From: Clostridium neonatale
GTDB taxonomy: Bacteria; Bacillota; Clostridia; Clostridiales; Clostridiaceae
Reading direction: 5' to 3'
Assembly (NCBI RefSeq): GCF_001458595.1
Contig: NZ_LN890328.1
Span: 1,642,926-1,706,925 of the forward strand
DNA length: 64,000 bases
Both the position numbers and the translations under genes were made by a program. Positions 1 through 9,993 of the stretch are shown piece after piece. Numbering within the stretch: position 1 is the stretch's first letter; every line of letters begins with the position of its first letter. The notes under the pieces are model-generated. The model saw only the letters and a program-made list of their open reading frames with translations, was not told the origin of the DNA and ran no database searches.

Positions 1-968
1 TCTGGATAAGCTTCTGAATATTGTTTAAATAATTCATGCCAGTTTTCTTCTTTCCATACACCTTCTCCAATATACTTGTCCATATTTGTATACACTTCGT
101 CTGGTACATAGAATGCAGGTTCTAATTGCCATCCTAGATTTTCTTTTAATGCTCTTATATTTTCTTCTCCTAATGGCTCACCATGTGCTGATGCCTTACC
201 TTGTTTGGCTGGGCATCCATACCCTATTACATTCTTCACAATTATAATTGATGGTCTTAAACTGTCTCTTTTTGCATCATCAATTGCATTTGAGATTGAA
301 TCTATATCATTTCCATTTTCAACTTTGATTACTTGCCAGCCATACGCTTCGTATCTCTTAGCAACATCTTCTCTAAATGCAATATCAGTATTACCTTCAA
401 TTGAAATATTATTTGAATCATAAAGTACAATTAATTTTCCAAGACCTAATGTCCCAGCAAGTGATGAAGCGTCTCCTGATATACCTTCCATAAGGCATCC
501 ATCACCAACAATTGCATATGTGTAGTGATCTACAATATTAAAATGTTCTTTGTTGAATTTTTCTGCAAGGTGAGCTTCTGCCATAGCCATACCTACCGCA
601 TTACATATACCTTGTCCAAGAGGTCCAGTTGTTATTTCAACACCTTTTGTATGACCGTATTCTGGATGACCAGGAGTTAAACTTCCAACTTGTCTAAAGT
701 TTTTAATATCTTCAATAGTTACTCCATATCCAAATAAGTGTAATAAAGAATATTCAAGCATTGATCCATGCCCTGCTGATAAAACAAATCGGTCTCTGTT
801 ATCCCAGTCTGGATTTTTTCCATTATGATTCATTTTTGTCCATAATGTAAATGCCATTGTAGCTGCTCCAAGTGGAAGACCAGGATGTCCAGAATTTGAT
901 TTTTGTATAGCATCTGCTGATAAAACTCTTATTGCATTAATAGATAATTCATCTAATTCTCTACTCAT
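1..968 (-). CDS. tkt: Transketolase, N-terminal part (cut by window edge)
   Basis: Transketolase moves two-carbon units between sugar phosphates in the non-oxidative pentose phosphate pathway, using thiamine diphosphate. The frame opens with ATG at 968 ([20 protein letters not shown]) and stays open to base 1, about 322 residues, so the C-terminal half lies outside the window. The GHPG motif at residues 27-30, the [16 protein letters not shown] segment and the [18 protein letters not shown] cofactor loop are typical of full-length transketolases. It follows the transaldolase-like gene on the same strand, so it probably forms the end of the nucleoside operon and channels ribose-5-phosphate into glycolysis. 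The 540-bp gap between the two is filled with repeats, so a separate promoter is possible. Confidence 0.95.
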   Translation of the reverse strand, partial: MSRELDELSINAIRVLSADAIQKSNSGHPGLPLGAATMAFTLWTKMNHNGKNPDWDNRDRFVLSAGHGSMLEYSLLHLFGYGVTIEDIKNFRQVGSLTPGHPEYGHTKGVEITTGPLGQGICNAVGMAMAEAHLAEKFNKEHFNIVDHYTYAIVGDGCLMEGISGDASSLAGTLGLGKLIVLYDSNNISIEGNTDIAFREDVAKRYEAYGWQVIKVENGNDIDSISNAIDDAKRDSLRPSIIIVKNVIGYGCPAKQGKASAHGEPLGEENIRALKENLGWQLEPAFYVPDEVYTNMDKYIGEGVWKEENWHELFKQYSEAYP

Positions 969-1032
969 TGTTATCCTCGCTTTTTATTTATTTTATTTTT
1001 TATTAATCCAAAATATATAGACTCATCTTTTT

Positions 1033-1066
1033 GGGGTCATCTCAAATTAATATATTAATTTGAGAT
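1033..1066. repeat. Small palindromic repeat (CTCAAAT type)
   Basis: A perfect 28-bp palindrome spans 1039-1066 (ATCTCAAATTAATA and its complement), preceded by GGGGTCATCTCAAATT. The same 16-mer with two changes occurs at 5922, and a related core occurs near 15368. It lies just upstream of tkt and could act as an RNA hairpin, a processing site or a REP-like element. Confidence 0.6.
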
Positions 1067-1132
1067 AAAAATTTATTTGCACACTCTAATCCGCATAAAA
1101 TAAGAAAAGTTCCTTATTGCAGCATAGCTGCT

Positions 1133-1210
1133 CTTTGGCATATAATTCTTGGTTAGGTACGATCCTAGTAGTATAGCCCATCTTCATCTACTAATGAAGA
1201 TGTTTCCTTA
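1133..1210 (+). repeat. R-family double-hairpin repeat, copy a
   Basis: This begins TTGGCATATAATTC and ends GATGTTTCC. The second hairpin pairs CATCTTCAT (1179-1187) with ATGAAGATG (1194-1202). The layout matches copies near 27368, 47647, 59291 and 59512, but the last two loci carry a different, equally self-complementary second stem. Confidence 0.65.
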
Positions 1211-1243
1211 AGTAATTCCTTCTAATTCCCATTAAATAAGCAA

Positions 1244-1328
1244 ATTCTTATATTCTTATATTCTTATATTCTTATATTCTTATATTCTTATATTCTTATA
1301 TTCTTATATTCTTATATTCTTATATTCT
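1244..1328. repeat. 8-bp microsatellite (ATTCTTAT)n
   Basis: About 10.6 uninterrupted copies of ATTCTTAT lie between the transaldolase-like gene and tkt. Long pure tandem tracts are prone to slipped-strand length change. The tract is non-coding, so any effect would be on leader length or transcription of tkt. Confidence 0.95.
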
Positions 1329-1436
1329 GGGCATTTTTTCATTCTTCAAATATTTGTGCAATAAATTTCTTTTATTTAAAATCTGCTACGTTCATACTTT
1401 TAACTATCGTACTTTCTAATTATTCAATTTTTAAAT

Positions 1437-1470
1437 GAAACTCACTATTCACATCCGTTCATAGGAGTAA
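1437..1470. repeat. Degenerate R-family fragment
   Basis: AACTCACTATTCACATCCGT followed by TCATAGGAG resembles the CTCCTATTCACATTCGTTC-ATAGGAG hairpin of the R copies at 59291-59661, with several changes and without the second half. Apart from the repeats listed here, nothing recognisable is seen between 969 and 1511. Confidence 0.4.
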
Positions 1471-1511
1471 GTTCGAGCAACCAAATATAAAATTTGGGCT
1501 CTCACTTAAAT

Positions 1512-2162
1512 TTATTTATCTCCAAATGCAGCCGCCCAGTCCGCTTTAAATTTTTCAAGTCCTTGATCTGTTAATGGATGCTTTAACATTTGCTTAACTA
1601 ATTCATAAGGTACTGTTGCTATATCTGCTCCTGCTTTTGCAGCTTCAATTACATGAATTGGATTTCTTACGCTTGCTGCAATTATTTTTGTTTCTATTCC
1701 ATGTATTGCAAATATTTCTGCTATGTCTCTTACTAAATCCATACCTATCATTGATATATCATCTACTCTTCCAAGGAACGGACTTACATATGTTGCTCCT
1801 GCATTTGCTGCAAGTAATGCTTGTGTTGCTGAGAATATTAATGTTACATTTGTTTTTATTCCCTCGCTTGCTAAAACTTTAGTTGCCTTTAATCCTTCAC
1901 CTGTCATCGGAATTTTTACAATCATATTCTTGTGGATTTTAGCAATTTCTCTTCCTTCTTTTATCATGCCTTCAGCATCTTCACTTACTACTTCTCCACT
2001 TATTGGTCCATCCACTATTTCAGTAATTTCTTTTATTACTTCATTAAAATCTCTTCCTTCTTTTGCTACAAGTGATGGATTTGTTGTTACTCCACAAATT
2101 ACTCCCATTTCATTTACTTCTTTAATATATTCTACATTTGCTGTGTCTAAGAAAAATTTCAT
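1512..2162 (-). CDS. Transaldolase-like aldolase (fructose-6-phosphate aldolase/TalC group)
   Basis: A 216-residue class I aldolase of the short transaldolase/FSA family. It starts [20 protein letters not shown]. The Schiff-base lysine is K83 in VKIPMT, and the [10 protein letters not shown] motif lies at residues 24-33. Its length fits the short TalC/FSA type rather than the ~320-residue classical TalB. Members act either as transaldolase or as fructose-6-phosphate aldolase, and the sequence alone does not settle which. Next to transketolase and below nucleoside phosphorylases and phosphopentomutase, a transaldolase role in moving nucleoside ribose into glycolysis fits best. The RBS GGAGATG lies 9 bases before the ATG. 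Confidence 0.92.
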   Translation of the reverse strand: MKFFLDTANVEYIKEVNEMGVICGVTTNPSLVAKEGRDFNEVIKEITEIVDGPISGEVVSEDAEGMIKEGREIAKIHKNMIVKIPMTGEGLKATKVLASEGIKTNVTLIFSATQALLAANAGATYVSPFLGRVDDISMIGMDLVRDIAEIFAIHGIETKIIAASVRNPIHVIEAAKAGADIATVPYELVKQMLKHPLTDQGLEKFKADWAAAFGDK

Positions 2163-2205
2163 TTTTATTACATCTCCTATATATTTAGATTTTTTAATAT
2201 TAGTT

Positions 2206-2260
2206 TTCTAAGGATTACTCTAAATAGGGGCTCCAATCAAGATTTAGATTATCCTTAGAA
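2206..2260 (-). terminator. Long hairpin between nupQ-like gene and the transaldolase-like gene
   Basis: TTCTAAGGAT (2206-2215) pairs perfectly with ATCCTTAGAA (2251-2260), with an inner TCTAAAT/ATTTAGA stem. There is no convincing T-run, so it may be an RNA-stabilising or partial attenuation hairpin separating the transporter from the downstream genes. Confidence 0.45.
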
Positions 2261-2337
2261 GTTAAAACAATATATAAAAATATATTTACCCTATTATAAT
2301 TATTTAGACATATTACACTTACTAGTAATGTTTAATA

Positions 2338-3258
2338 CTAACGAACACCTTTTTCATAAGGTACTCCATCTGCCTTTGGAGCAACTGAACGCCCTACAAA
2401 CAAAATTAATACTACAATTGTTAATACATATGGAAGCATTGCTAATATTTCTGAAGGTATAGCAAAGTTTCCTCCACCTAAAACAACAGTTAACGCTTGT
2501 GCAAATCCAAATAATATGCATGATCCATATGCACCATGTGGTGTCCATTTTCCAAATATAACAGCTGCTAATGCAATAAATCCTTGTCCACTAATTGCAG
2601 TTGGAGTAAATTGAGGAATAATTGCAAGTGTCATTGATGCTCCACCAAACCCTGCTAATATTCCTGATACAATTACACATAAATAACGAACTTTTTCAAC
2701 ATTTATTCCTAATGTATCAGCAGCTGCTGGATGCTCTCCTACTGCGCGAATACGAAGTCCCCACTTTGTCTTATAAAGTATAAACCACAATATTACAGTA
2801 AATAATAGTGCCAAAACAACAGTTATATCAACATTTAAATTTTGAAGTAAAGGATTTGATACATCTTTGCCAAATAACTTAGGTAGTTTATTAGATACTG
2901 GCTTAGTCATAGTTGCACCATCAAAAAACAATCTGCACAAAAACAATGCAAAACCAGCTCCAAGTAAATTTATTGCAATACCTGATATAGTTTGGTCAGC
3001 CTTAAAGGTAATAGCTGCTACAGCATGTAATAATGAAATTACTCCCCCAGATATTCCAGCTGCAACAAATCCAATCCATGGATTTTTAGTATAAAATCCA
3101 ACTGCTGCACCTACAAAAGCACCAATAGTCATCATTCCTTCAATTCCTATATTAACAACACCAGCGCGTTCTGAAATAACTCCTCCTAAAGCTCCAAAAA
3201 TTAATGGTGCTGAATACATTAATGTAATACCTATTAGTAACAAGATACTATTTAACAT
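2338..3258 (-). CDS. nupQ: Nucleoside ABC transporter permease, second subunit
   Basis: A 306-residue hydrophobic permease of the BPD_transp_2 family, similar to the second permease of BMP-type nucleoside/purine importers (NupQ/YufQ type). It has about eight to nine membrane segments and the family motif GVVNIGIEGMMTIGAF near residue 33 (compare GLFNIGAEGQY in the partner). It overlaps the first permease by 7 bases, indicating translational coupling. It probably forms a heterodimer with the product of 3252-4376, driven by the tandem ATPase at 4351-5901. Symbol by similarity to the B. subtilis guanosine transporter; the exact substrate is not shown by the sequence. Confidence 0.9.
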   Translation of the reverse strand: MLNSILLLIGITLMYSAPLIFGALGGVISERAGVVNIGIEGMMTIGAFVGAAVGFYTKNPWIGFVAAGISGGVISLLHAVAAITFKADQTISGIAINLLGAGFALFLCRLFFDGATMTKPVSNKLPKLFGKDVSNPLLQNLNVDITVVLALLFTVILWFILYKTKWGLRIRAVGEHPAAADTLGINVEKVRYLCVIVSGILAGFGGASMTLAIIPQFTPTAISGQGFIALAAVIFGKWTPHGAYGSCILFGFAQALTVVLGGGNFAIPSEILAMLPYVLTIVVLILFVGRSVAPKADGVPYEKGVR

Positions 3259-4376
3259 TTCTTTTCACCTCTTTTTAATAATCTGTCAGCTAAAACAGGC
3301 ACCATTTTAGTTAATGCTACAAAGAATACGATAGTACCTATCATTATATTTATAATTTCTGATGGAGCACCTATTGCCGATTGAACAGATTGACCACCAT
3401 ATAACAATCCTCCAAATAGTAATCCTGCAAAAATGCATCCAATTGGCGAACTTCCAGCAATTAATGCAACTGACAATCCATTGAATCCGTTATTTTCAAA
3501 TGCCGCCATTGTAGATAATTTATGCGGTGAAGTACCTGTTATAGCTAAAGCTCCAGCAAGTCCACATAAAGCACCAGCTATTACCATAGCTTGTATTATA
3601 TTTTTATCAACATTTATCCCTGCAAATTCTGCCGCATCTCTATTTGATCCAACTGCACGTAATGCATATCCTTTAGATGATTTGTAGAGTAATACCCATA
3701 TAACTATTGCCATAATAACAGCTACAATAATCCCAATGTTAACGTCTGTTTTAATCATAATATCAGACAGCCATTTATGCTGAGAAAAGAATTTTATACC
3801 TTCTTCTGTTGTCTTATAATTTCCAAATATTGTTGTAAATCCAGATTCATTTATCATATATGTACTAGTCGAATCTGGTTGATGAAAAGTTTCTGATCCT
3901 ACTACAAAGTTTGATAGATACAAACCAATCCAATTAAGCATTATACTTGTTATAACTTCATGGATACCAAACTTAGCTTTTAATAATCCTACAATTCCTC
4001 CAAATATAGCTCCAGCTAACATACCAGCTAAAATTACAACTGGAATTTGTATAATTGCTGGTAAGTTTAGCTTAATTCCAACAATAGTTGCTGCTATTGT
4101 ACCTGCAATATATTGTCCCTCAGCTCCGATATTAAAAAGACCTGTCTTAAATGCAAACGCAACACTTACACCGGTTAAAATAATAGGAGTAGCTTTTATT
4201 ATTGTATTTGATATATATTTGGGTTTTGATAAAATGCCTTTAAATAATGCATTAAATGCTTCTATTGGATTATATCCAGCAATGCAAAGTACTACAGATG
4301 CAACTATGAATCCACAGATTATTGCAATAAATGTTGATGTAACTGGCTTTTTAAGAATTTTCACTAACTTTTCCAT
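3252..4376 (-). CDS. nupP: Nucleoside ABC transporter permease, first subunit
   Basis: A 374-residue membrane protein with an N-terminal membrane anchor at about residues 15-35, then the permease core with FKTGLFNIGAEGQYIAGT near residue 77, the hallmark of BMP/RbsC-like permeases. A larger hydrophilic insertion at roughly residues 160-215 is usual for the first permease of this class. The start ATG at 4376 has AGGAGG 8 bases upstream and lies within the end of the ATPase gene (26-base overlap), so the two are translationally coupled. Role: membrane pore of the nucleoside importer. Confidence 0.9.
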   Translation of the reverse strand: MEKLVKILKKPVTSTFIAIICGFIVASVVLCIAGYNPIEAFNALFKGILSKPKYISNTIIKATPIILTGVSVAFAFKTGLFNIGAEGQYIAGTIAATIVGIKLNLPAIIQIPVVILAGMLAGAIFGGIVGLLKAKFGIHEVITSIMLNWIGLYLSNFVVGSETFHQPDSTSTYMINESGFTTIFGNYKTTEEGIKFFSQHKWLSDIMIKTDVNIGIIVAVIMAIVIWVLLYKSSKGYALRAVGSNRDAAEFAGINVDKNIIQAMVIAGALCGLAGALAITGTSPHKLSTMAAFENNGFNGLSVALIAGSSPIGCIFAGLLFGGLLYGGQSVQSAIGAPSEIINIMIGTIVFFVALTKMVPVLADRLLKRGEKKC

Positions 4377-5901
4377 TTTGCTTACCTCCTGCCATTAATA
4401 ACCCTATGGTATTTTCATCAACTTCGCCTTGTTTAAATGTATCAACAATGCTTCCATCATAAATTACAGCTAATGTATCTGAAACATTCATAACTTCATC
4501 TAATTCCAATGATATTAGAAGTACACCTTTTCCTTTATCTCTTTCTTTTACTAGAGTTTTATGAACATATTCAATTGCTCCAACATCTAAACCTCTTGTT
4601 GGCTGAACAGCAATAAGTAAATCAGGTTCATTTGCTACTTCTCTTGCAATAATAACTTTTTGTTGATTACCTCCTGATAAACCTCTAACAGGTAATTCTT
4701 CACAGTGATCTGGCCTTATATCATATTGCTTAATTGTTTCTTTTGCATTTTCTAATATTTTATCTTGGTTTAAAAATCCGTTTTTACAATATTCTTTACT
4801 ATTGAACTTTTCAATTATCATATTTTCAGCAACAGTGAAATCAAGTACAAGTCCACGTTTTTGTCTATCTTCATGTATTGTTGCTACCTTATGTTTAATA
4901 ACATTTTCTGGAGTAGTATTTTGTATTTCTTGTCCATTTATTTTAATGGTACCGCTTTCAGATTTTACAAGACATGTAATTGCTTCAACCAATTCTTTTT
5001 GTCCATTACCATCAATGCCTGCAATACCAACAATTTCTCCTCTATGCACCTTGAGTGATAAATTTTTAACTGCTTCAAGTTTTCTTTCATCTTTGACAGT
5101 TAAATTATTAATTTCAAATACAACCTCTTTTGGCTTTGCCTCTGTTTTATCTACAACAAGCTTTACCTCATGTCCAACCATCATATTAGCAAGATCTTCT
5201 TTTGTTACATCACTGACTTTAACAGTATCAATGTACTCACCTCTACGAATTATTGTACAAACCTCTGATGATTCTTTTATTTCTTTAAGTTTATGAGTTA
5301 TTATGATTATTGTTTTGCCGTCTTCAACAAGATTATGCATAATTTTTATTAAATCTTGTATTTCTTGTGGAGTTAACACTGCTGTTGGCTCATCTAGTAT
5401 TAATAATTCTGCTCCACGGTATAATGCTTTTAATATTTCTATACGTTGTTGCATTCCTACTGAAATATCTTCAACCTTAGCATCTGGATCTACTTCAAGT
5501 CCATATTTTTTAACTATATTAACTATTTCTTCACGTGCTTTCTTCATATCGGTTACGCCAAATTTATTCGTAACCTCACTACCTAAAATAATATTTTCAG
5601 TTACTGTAAAATTATCTACCAACATAAAGTGTTGGTGTACCATGCCAATTCCATGTTCAATTGCTATACTAGGATTTTTTATATCTACTTTATTTCCATA
5701 AAGATAAATTTCACCTTCTTCAGCTCTATATAAACCATATAGAATGTTCATCAATGTACTTTTACCAGCTCCATTTTCTCCAAGAAGAGCATGAATAGAA
5801 CCCTTTTTTATATCAAGATTAATATTATTTAATGCACAGAACGAACCAAACATCTTAGTAATACCACGCATTTGTACTGCATATTGTTGGCTAATTTCCA
5901 T
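4351..5901 (-). CDS. nupO: Nucleoside ABC transporter, tandem ATP-binding protein
   Basis: A 516-residue protein with two fused nucleotide-binding domains, as in sugar and nucleoside ABC importers. Domain 1 has Walker A GENGAGKST (residues 41-49), signature ISVGMQQR and Walker B LLILDEPTAVLTP. Domain 2 has the degenerate Walker A GIDGNGQKE, signature LSGGNQQK and LLIAVQPTRGLDVGA, the expected asymmetric pattern. It powers import by the two permeases downstream. A 14-bp stem hairpin in the 128-bp gap after the binding-protein gene may reduce read-through, as often seen when the binding protein is needed in excess. Confidence 0.94.
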   Translation of the reverse strand: MEISQQYAVQMRGITKMFGSFCALNNINLDIKKGSIHALLGENGAGKSTLMNILYGLYRAEEGEIYLYGNKVDIKNPSIAIEHGIGMVHQHFMLVDNFTVTENIILGSEVTNKFGVTDMKKAREEIVNIVKKYGLEVDPDAKVEDISVGMQQRIEILKALYRGAELLILDEPTAVLTPQEIQDLIKIMHNLVEDGKTIIIITHKLKEIKESSEVCTIIRRGEYIDTVKVSDVTKEDLANMMVGHEVKLVVDKTEAKPKEVVFEINNLTVKDERKLEAVKNLSLKVHRGEIVGIAGIDGNGQKELVEAITCLVKSESGTIKINGQEIQNTTPENVIKHKVATIHEDRQKRGLVLDFTVAENMIIEKFNSKEYCKNGFLNQDKILENAKETIKQYDIRPDHCEELPVRGLSGGNQQKVIIAREVANEPDLLIAVQPTRGLDVGAIEYVHKTLVKERDKGKGVLLISLELDEVMNVSDTLAVIYDGSIVDTFKQGEVDENTIGLLMAGGKQNGKVSENS

Positions 5902-5921
5902 AGCAAATCCTCCTTTAATAT

Positions 5922-5963
5922 GGGGTTACCTCAAATTTTATGATAATATTTTGAGGTAATCCC
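5922..5963 (-). promoter_or_regulatory. Intra-operon hairpin after the binding-protein gene
   Basis: GGGGTTACCTCAAA (5922-5935) pairs with TTTGAGGTAATCCC (5950-5963) over 14 positions with one G-U pair. It lies between the lipoprotein gene and the ATPase gene. Such hairpins often protect the binding-protein mRNA or attenuate the distal genes. It shares its left arm with the palindromic repeat at 1033. Confidence 0.55.
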
Positions 5964-6029
5964 TAAACATTATTATAATAATGGTTTAAACAGTTTTTAA
6001 TTATTTACTTACGTTGTTTAAATACTATT

Positions 6030-7067
6030 TTATTTAATGTATTCATCGTAAGTTTCTTTATTATATGGTGGTACTATTGATCCATCTTTAATCTTATCTT
6101 CTACACCTAAAGCTGCTTTATAAACTTCTGGATCCATATTTTTATTTTCAGTTGGTATTCCTACTGCATCTTCAGTTAATCCATAAGTATATGTCTTTCC
6201 ACCTATTTTTTCACCATTCATAGCATCAGTAGAAAGTTTTTCAACAGCAACATTAACTAATTTTAAAGCTGAAGTTAATACATTATCTGGCGCTAAATAA
6301 GCTTGGTCACAATCAACACCAATTGCAAATTTATTATTTTCTTTTGCAGCTTCAATTACTCCAACACCAGCTCCTCCTGCAGCATGGAATACTATATCAC
6401 ATCCTGAAGAAAACATTTTATTAGCAATTGCTTTACCCTTTGAAGCATCCGAGAAGCTTTCTGCATATTGAACATCTACTTGAATGTCTTTTCCAAGCTC
6501 TTTTGCAGCATACAATACACCGGCTTCATATCCATATTGGAATTGGTCAATAATTGCACTATTTATTCCTCCAACAAATCCTACTTTATCAGTTTTTGTT
6601 GTTTTACCTGCAATATATCCAACTATAAATGATGGTTCTTGAGCTCTAAACATAACGCCTGTTACATTAGCCGGAGTTTCATCGCCATAAGAATTATCAA
6701 CAATTGCATAGCTTACATCTGGATTTGTGCTTGCAGCCTTAAGTACTGCATCAGACATTGCAAATCCAATCCCCCAGATTAAATTATTTTCACTATCAAC
6801 AACCTTGTCTAAGTTAGTTGCATAATCTGATTCTTGCTTTGATTCTAAGTAACTTACTTTGCACCCAGTATCTTTTTCAAAGTCTTGTAATCCTTTCCAC
6901 GAAGATTGGTTAAAAGATTGGTCATTTACTCCACCAGTGTCTGTTACCATTGCAACTTTAAAGTTTGATTCGCTCTTTCCTGCATCTGAAGATTTATTGC
7001 CAGACCCGCACCCCACTAATGTTCCCATTAATATTCCTGACATCAATAATGCTGTAATTTTTTTCAT
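6030..7067 (-). CDS. BMP-family nucleoside-binding lipoprotein
   Basis: A 345-residue extracytoplasmic binding protein of the BMP/PnrA/Med family. The N-terminus is a lipoprotein signal with lipobox LVGC (Cys20) followed by a Ser/Gly/Lys linker. The mature part starts FKVAMVTDTGGVNDQSFNQS, the conserved strand and loop of the family, and includes YAIVDNSYGDE, VGFVGGINSAIIDQFQYGYE and FHAAGGAGVGVIEAA, typical ligand-pocket segments. It captures nucleosides at the cell surface and hands them to the ABC permeases. RBS AGGGGG precedes the ATG. It is placed between deoD and the ATPase gene, which supports nucleoside rather than sugar uptake. Confidence 0.93.
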   Translation of the reverse strand: MKKITALLMSGILMGTLVGCGSGNKSSDAGKSESNFKVAMVTDTGGVNDQSFNQSSWKGLQDFEKDTGCKVSYLESKQESDYATNLDKVVDSENNLIWGIGFAMSDAVLKAASTNPDVSYAIVDNSYGDETPANVTGVMFRAQEPSFIVGYIAGKTTKTDKVGFVGGINSAIIDQFQYGYEAGVLYAAKELGKDIQVDVQYAESFSDASKGKAIANKMFSSGCDIVFHAAGGAGVGVIEAAKENNKFAIGVDCDQAYLAPDNVLTSALKLVNVAVEKLSTDAMNGEKIGGKTYTYGLTEDAVGIPTENKNMDPEVYKAALGVEDKIKDGSIVPPYNKETYDEYIK

Positions 7068-7105
7068 AAAAATTCCCCCTAAGTATTAATAATATTTTTT
7101 TATTT

Positions 7106-7819
7106 TTATTTTGCTATTTCAAGAGCAATTTCCATCATTTGAGTAAAGCTGTTTTGTCTTTCCTCAGCTGAAAGTGATTCTCCTGTTAATGGACAATCTG
7201 AGATGGTTAATAAGCATAAGGCTTTCTTTCCTGCTTCAGCTGCATTCATGTATAAAGCAGCTGCTTCCATTTCTACTGCAAGTATTCCCATGCTGATCCA
7301 CTTTTCATTTGCAGTTTTATCAGCACAATAAAATGTATCAGATGATAATATATTTCCTACAACAGCGTTTATATTCTTTTCTGCTGCTACATTAGCAGCA
7401 TCTCTTACTAATTCATAACTTGCTATAGGCGCAAATGTTCCTGGAAGATTATATTGCATGGCATAATTTGAATTTGTAGATGCTCCTAAACCGATTACAA
7501 CATCACGTAATTGAACCTTTTCTGATAAACTTCCTGCTGTACCTATACGTATAATATTCTCTACATTATAAAAATTAAATAATTCGTATGAGTAAATTCC
7601 TATTGAAGGCATTCCCATACCTCCACCCATAACAGAAATACGTTTTCCTTTATAAGTTCCAGTATATCCAAACATATTTCTTACAGTATTAAATTGAACA
7701 ACATCCTCTAAGAAATTTTCTGCAATAAATTTTGCTCTTAACGGATCTCCTGGCATTAATACAGTATTCGCTATTTCTCCTAGTTTAGCTCCGACATGTG
7801 GAGTTGGTGTATTTGTCAT
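7106..7819 (-). CDS. deoD: Purine nucleoside phosphorylase, DeoD type
   Basis: This cleaves purine (deoxy)nucleosides with phosphate to free base and (deoxy)ribose-1-phosphate. At 237 residues it has the usual length of hexameric DeoD enzymes (trimeric PNP is longer). Visible motifs are TPHVGAKLGEIANTVLMPGD near the N-terminus, GDPLRAK (residues 24-30, phosphate site), MGGGMGMPSIGIYSYEL, VEMEAAALY and the SDCPLTGE segment containing the catalytic aspartate. The product ribose-1-phosphate feeds DeoB, encoded upstream on the same strand. RBS AGGAGG lies before the ATG at 7819. Confidence 0.96.
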   Translation of the reverse strand: MTNTPTPHVGAKLGEIANTVLMPGDPLRAKFIAENFLEDVVQFNTVRNMFGYTGTYKGKRISVMGGGMGMPSIGIYSYELFNFYNVENIIRIGTAGSLSEKVQLRDVVIGLGASTNSNYAMQYNLPGTFAPIASYELVRDAANVAAEKNINAVVGNILSSDTFYCADKTANEKWISMGILAVEMEAAALYMNAAEAGKKALCLLTISDCPLTGESLSAEERQNSFTQMMEIALEIAK

Positions 7820-7953
7820 GATTCTTTCCTCCTAAATGTAACTTTTACTAAATTATAATTTTAAGTTTATATTTAAACTTTCAAGTAAATGTTTACTTTA
7901 AAAGTATAAATAGCTTGTCCCCATTAGATTTTTGTGCTTCTTTAAATCAATAA

Positions 7954-8631
7954 CTAACTCAGTTTTAAAGTTTTATTGTTTAAAGTGTACAATATTTTTT
8001 CTTTAAATATTTCTGACACTTTCTGTATAACTGGACCGCCTATAAATGCTGCAATTATTGTAACAGCACCTATCCTTCCTCCAAGTATAAAGCCCATTGT
8101 CAATGATGATAAATCACAAATCACCTTAGCTGTTTTATACTGAGAATTTATTTTGTCTCTAAGTATCATTGATATAGCTGTAAATGGATCTACCCCTATA
8201 TTTACTGATATAAATATTCCAAGCCCTGTAAACAACATTGAGCAGCCTAAACCTGCAGTTAAAATTTTAATAATTAAAGTATTCTGCAGATTTAAAAGAT
8301 TATAAAGCTCACTTCCTATTGAGACAAATGTTCCCATAGGTATTGTATATATGAATGTTCCAACATTTATATACTTTCTATTTATTAAAAATATTAATAT
8401 TATAAGAGTATAATTTACTACATTGGTTACTAGTCCAAGCTTTTCTATTGGAAAGCCTAGACTACATCTTATCCCATCATATAATATGGCAACAGCATCG
8501 TTACCAAGCATTGCAGCTGAATTTAATGCAATTCCAAATCCTACAAGAGCAACACCTACTAGTCCTATAAGCATTTTTTTTATAGAATTTTTTTTATCAG
8601 GATTACTGATATTAACTTTCCTCTTTTTCAT
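7954..8631 (-). CDS. YczE/YyaS/YitT-like membrane protein
   Basis: A membrane protein of about 225 residues with five to six predicted membrane segments and the GFGIALNSAAMLGNDA and GIFISVNIGVDPFTA repeats characteristic of the YczE/YyaS/YitT group. A start at 8640 (MYLMKK) is also open, but the AGGA at the 8640 start is better spaced for the ATG at 8631 (MKKRKVNISN). It lies inside the nucleoside operon between deoB and deoD. That position suggests a transport-related role, but the function of the family is unknown. A relative is encoded at 61623-62303. Confidence 0.75.
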   Translation of the reverse strand: MKKRKVNISNPDKKNSIKKMLIGLVGVALVGFGIALNSAAMLGNDAVAILYDGIRCSLGFPIEKLGLVTNVVNYTLIILIFLINRKYINVGTFIYTIPMGTFVSIGSELYNLLNLQNTLIIKILTAGLGCSMLFTGLGIFISVNIGVDPFTAISMILRDKINSQYKTAKVICDLSSLTMGFILGGRIGAVTIIAAFIGGPVIQKVSEIFKEKILYTLNNKTLKLS

Positions 8632-8679
8632 TAAATACATTCCTATCTTTAACTTTCAATTTACTATTACTTAAAAAGC

Positions 8680-9870
8680 TTAAATTAATTTTTCTAAAAT
8701 AGATTTACCTATGCAATTTTCTGGCATTTTCAAATCAAAATTATTAGTTATTGTTGCGCCAATTGCTGCAAATCCTTCATTTACTTCCATAAGCCCATTT
8801 TTCTTCATAGATGGAGAATACGCTAAAAATGGAACATATTCACGTGTATGATCAGTACCTGTATATGTTGGATCATTTCCATGATCTGCAGTAATTATCA
8901 ATAAATCATCCTCTTTTAGCTTATTTAATACTTTTCCTAAATTAGCATCGAATTTTTCTAATTCTTCTGCATATCCAACTGGATTTCTTCTATGTCCCCA
9001 TAAAGCATCGAAATCAACTAGATTAACAAAACATAAACCTTTAAAATTTCTATCCATTATTTCTAATGTTTGTTCCATTCCATGAACAGAGCTTTTTGAT
9101 TTATTGCTTTCTGTTATTCCTTCTCCATCAAAAATGTCACTTATTTTTCCAACAGATATTACATCATATCCATTTTCTTTAAGAACATTTAAAGCTGTTT
9201 TTCCATATGGTTTTAATGCATAATCATGTCTATTGCTTGTACGTTTAAAATCTCCTTTTTTACTTCCAACATAAGGTCTAGCTATTACTCTTCCAACTTT
9301 CCATTCATTCTTTAGTGTGAGTTTTCTAGCTATTTCACAGCATCTATAAAGCTCATCTAACCCAAAAGTCTCTTCGTGTCCACAAATTTGAAGTACTGAA
9401 TCTGCTGAAGTATAAACTATCATATCACCAGTTTTCATTTGATGTTCTCCAAGTTCATCTAATATTTCAGTTCCACTGGCACTCTTATTACCAACTATCT
9501 TATGTCCTGTCTTATCTTCAAGTTCTTTCAAAAGTTCATCTGGAAAGCCTGTATCGGTAAAAGTTTGAAATGGTGTTGTAATTTTAAGCCCCATCATCTC
9601 CCAATGACCAGTCATTGTATCTTTACCTGTACTTGCTTCTTTCATTTTCATAAAATATCCTATGGGCTTTTCAACTGGACTTACACCTTTCATTGAGTGT
9701 AAATTTGCTAATCCCATCTTTTGCAGATTAGGAATTTTCAAATTATCAATTGATGCTGCAATATGTCCTAATGTATCTACTCCAATATCTCCATATTCTC
9801 TTGAATCATCCATTTCACCTATTCCAAGTGAATCTATAACAATTGTAAAAATTCTATTATATTTAGACAT
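8680..9870 (-). CDS. deoB: Phosphopentomutase
   Basis: This interconverts (deoxy)ribose-1-phosphate and -5-phosphate, linking nucleoside phosphorolysis to the pentose phosphate pathway. The 396 residues match the alkaline-phosphatase superfamily DeoB. Metal-binding [13 protein letters not shown] is at the N-terminus. [11 protein letters not shown] contains the phosphorylated Thr85. [25 protein letters not shown] and [20 protein letters not shown] supply further metal ligands. RBS TAGGAGG is upstream of the ATG. Confidence 0.97.
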   Translation of the reverse strand: MSKYNRIFTIVIDSLGIGEMDDSREYGDIGVDTLGHIAASIDNLKIPNLQKMGLANLHSMKGVSPVEKPIGYFMKMKEASTGKDTMTGHWEMMGLKITTPFQTFTDTGFPDELLKELEDKTGHKIVGNKSASGTEILDELGEHQMKTGDMIVYTSADSVLQICGHEETFGLDELYRCCEIARKLTLKNEWKVGRVIARPYVGSKKGDFKRTSNRHDYALKPYGKTALNVLKENGYDVISVGKISDIFDGEGITESNKSKSSVHGMEQTLEIMDRNFKGLCFVNLVDFDALWGHRRNPVGYAEELEKFDANLGKVLNKLKEDDLLIITADHGNDPTYTGTDHTREYVPFLAYSPSMKKNGLMEVNEGFAAIGATITNNFDLKMPENCIGKSILEKLI

Positions 9871-9993
9871 TAATTGTTCTACCTCCTATTTCCATACTCT
9901 TTATATTCAAACTTCTAATATTAAATTCTGTCTTTTATTTAAAATTGGCATATTTACCCTTGTTTTTTCTCCAATTATTTTTGTATTATCCTA

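Noticed and set aside
1244..1328. CRISPR array
   Set aside because: The unit is a contiguous 8-bp microsatellite with no spacers; no cas genes are present.
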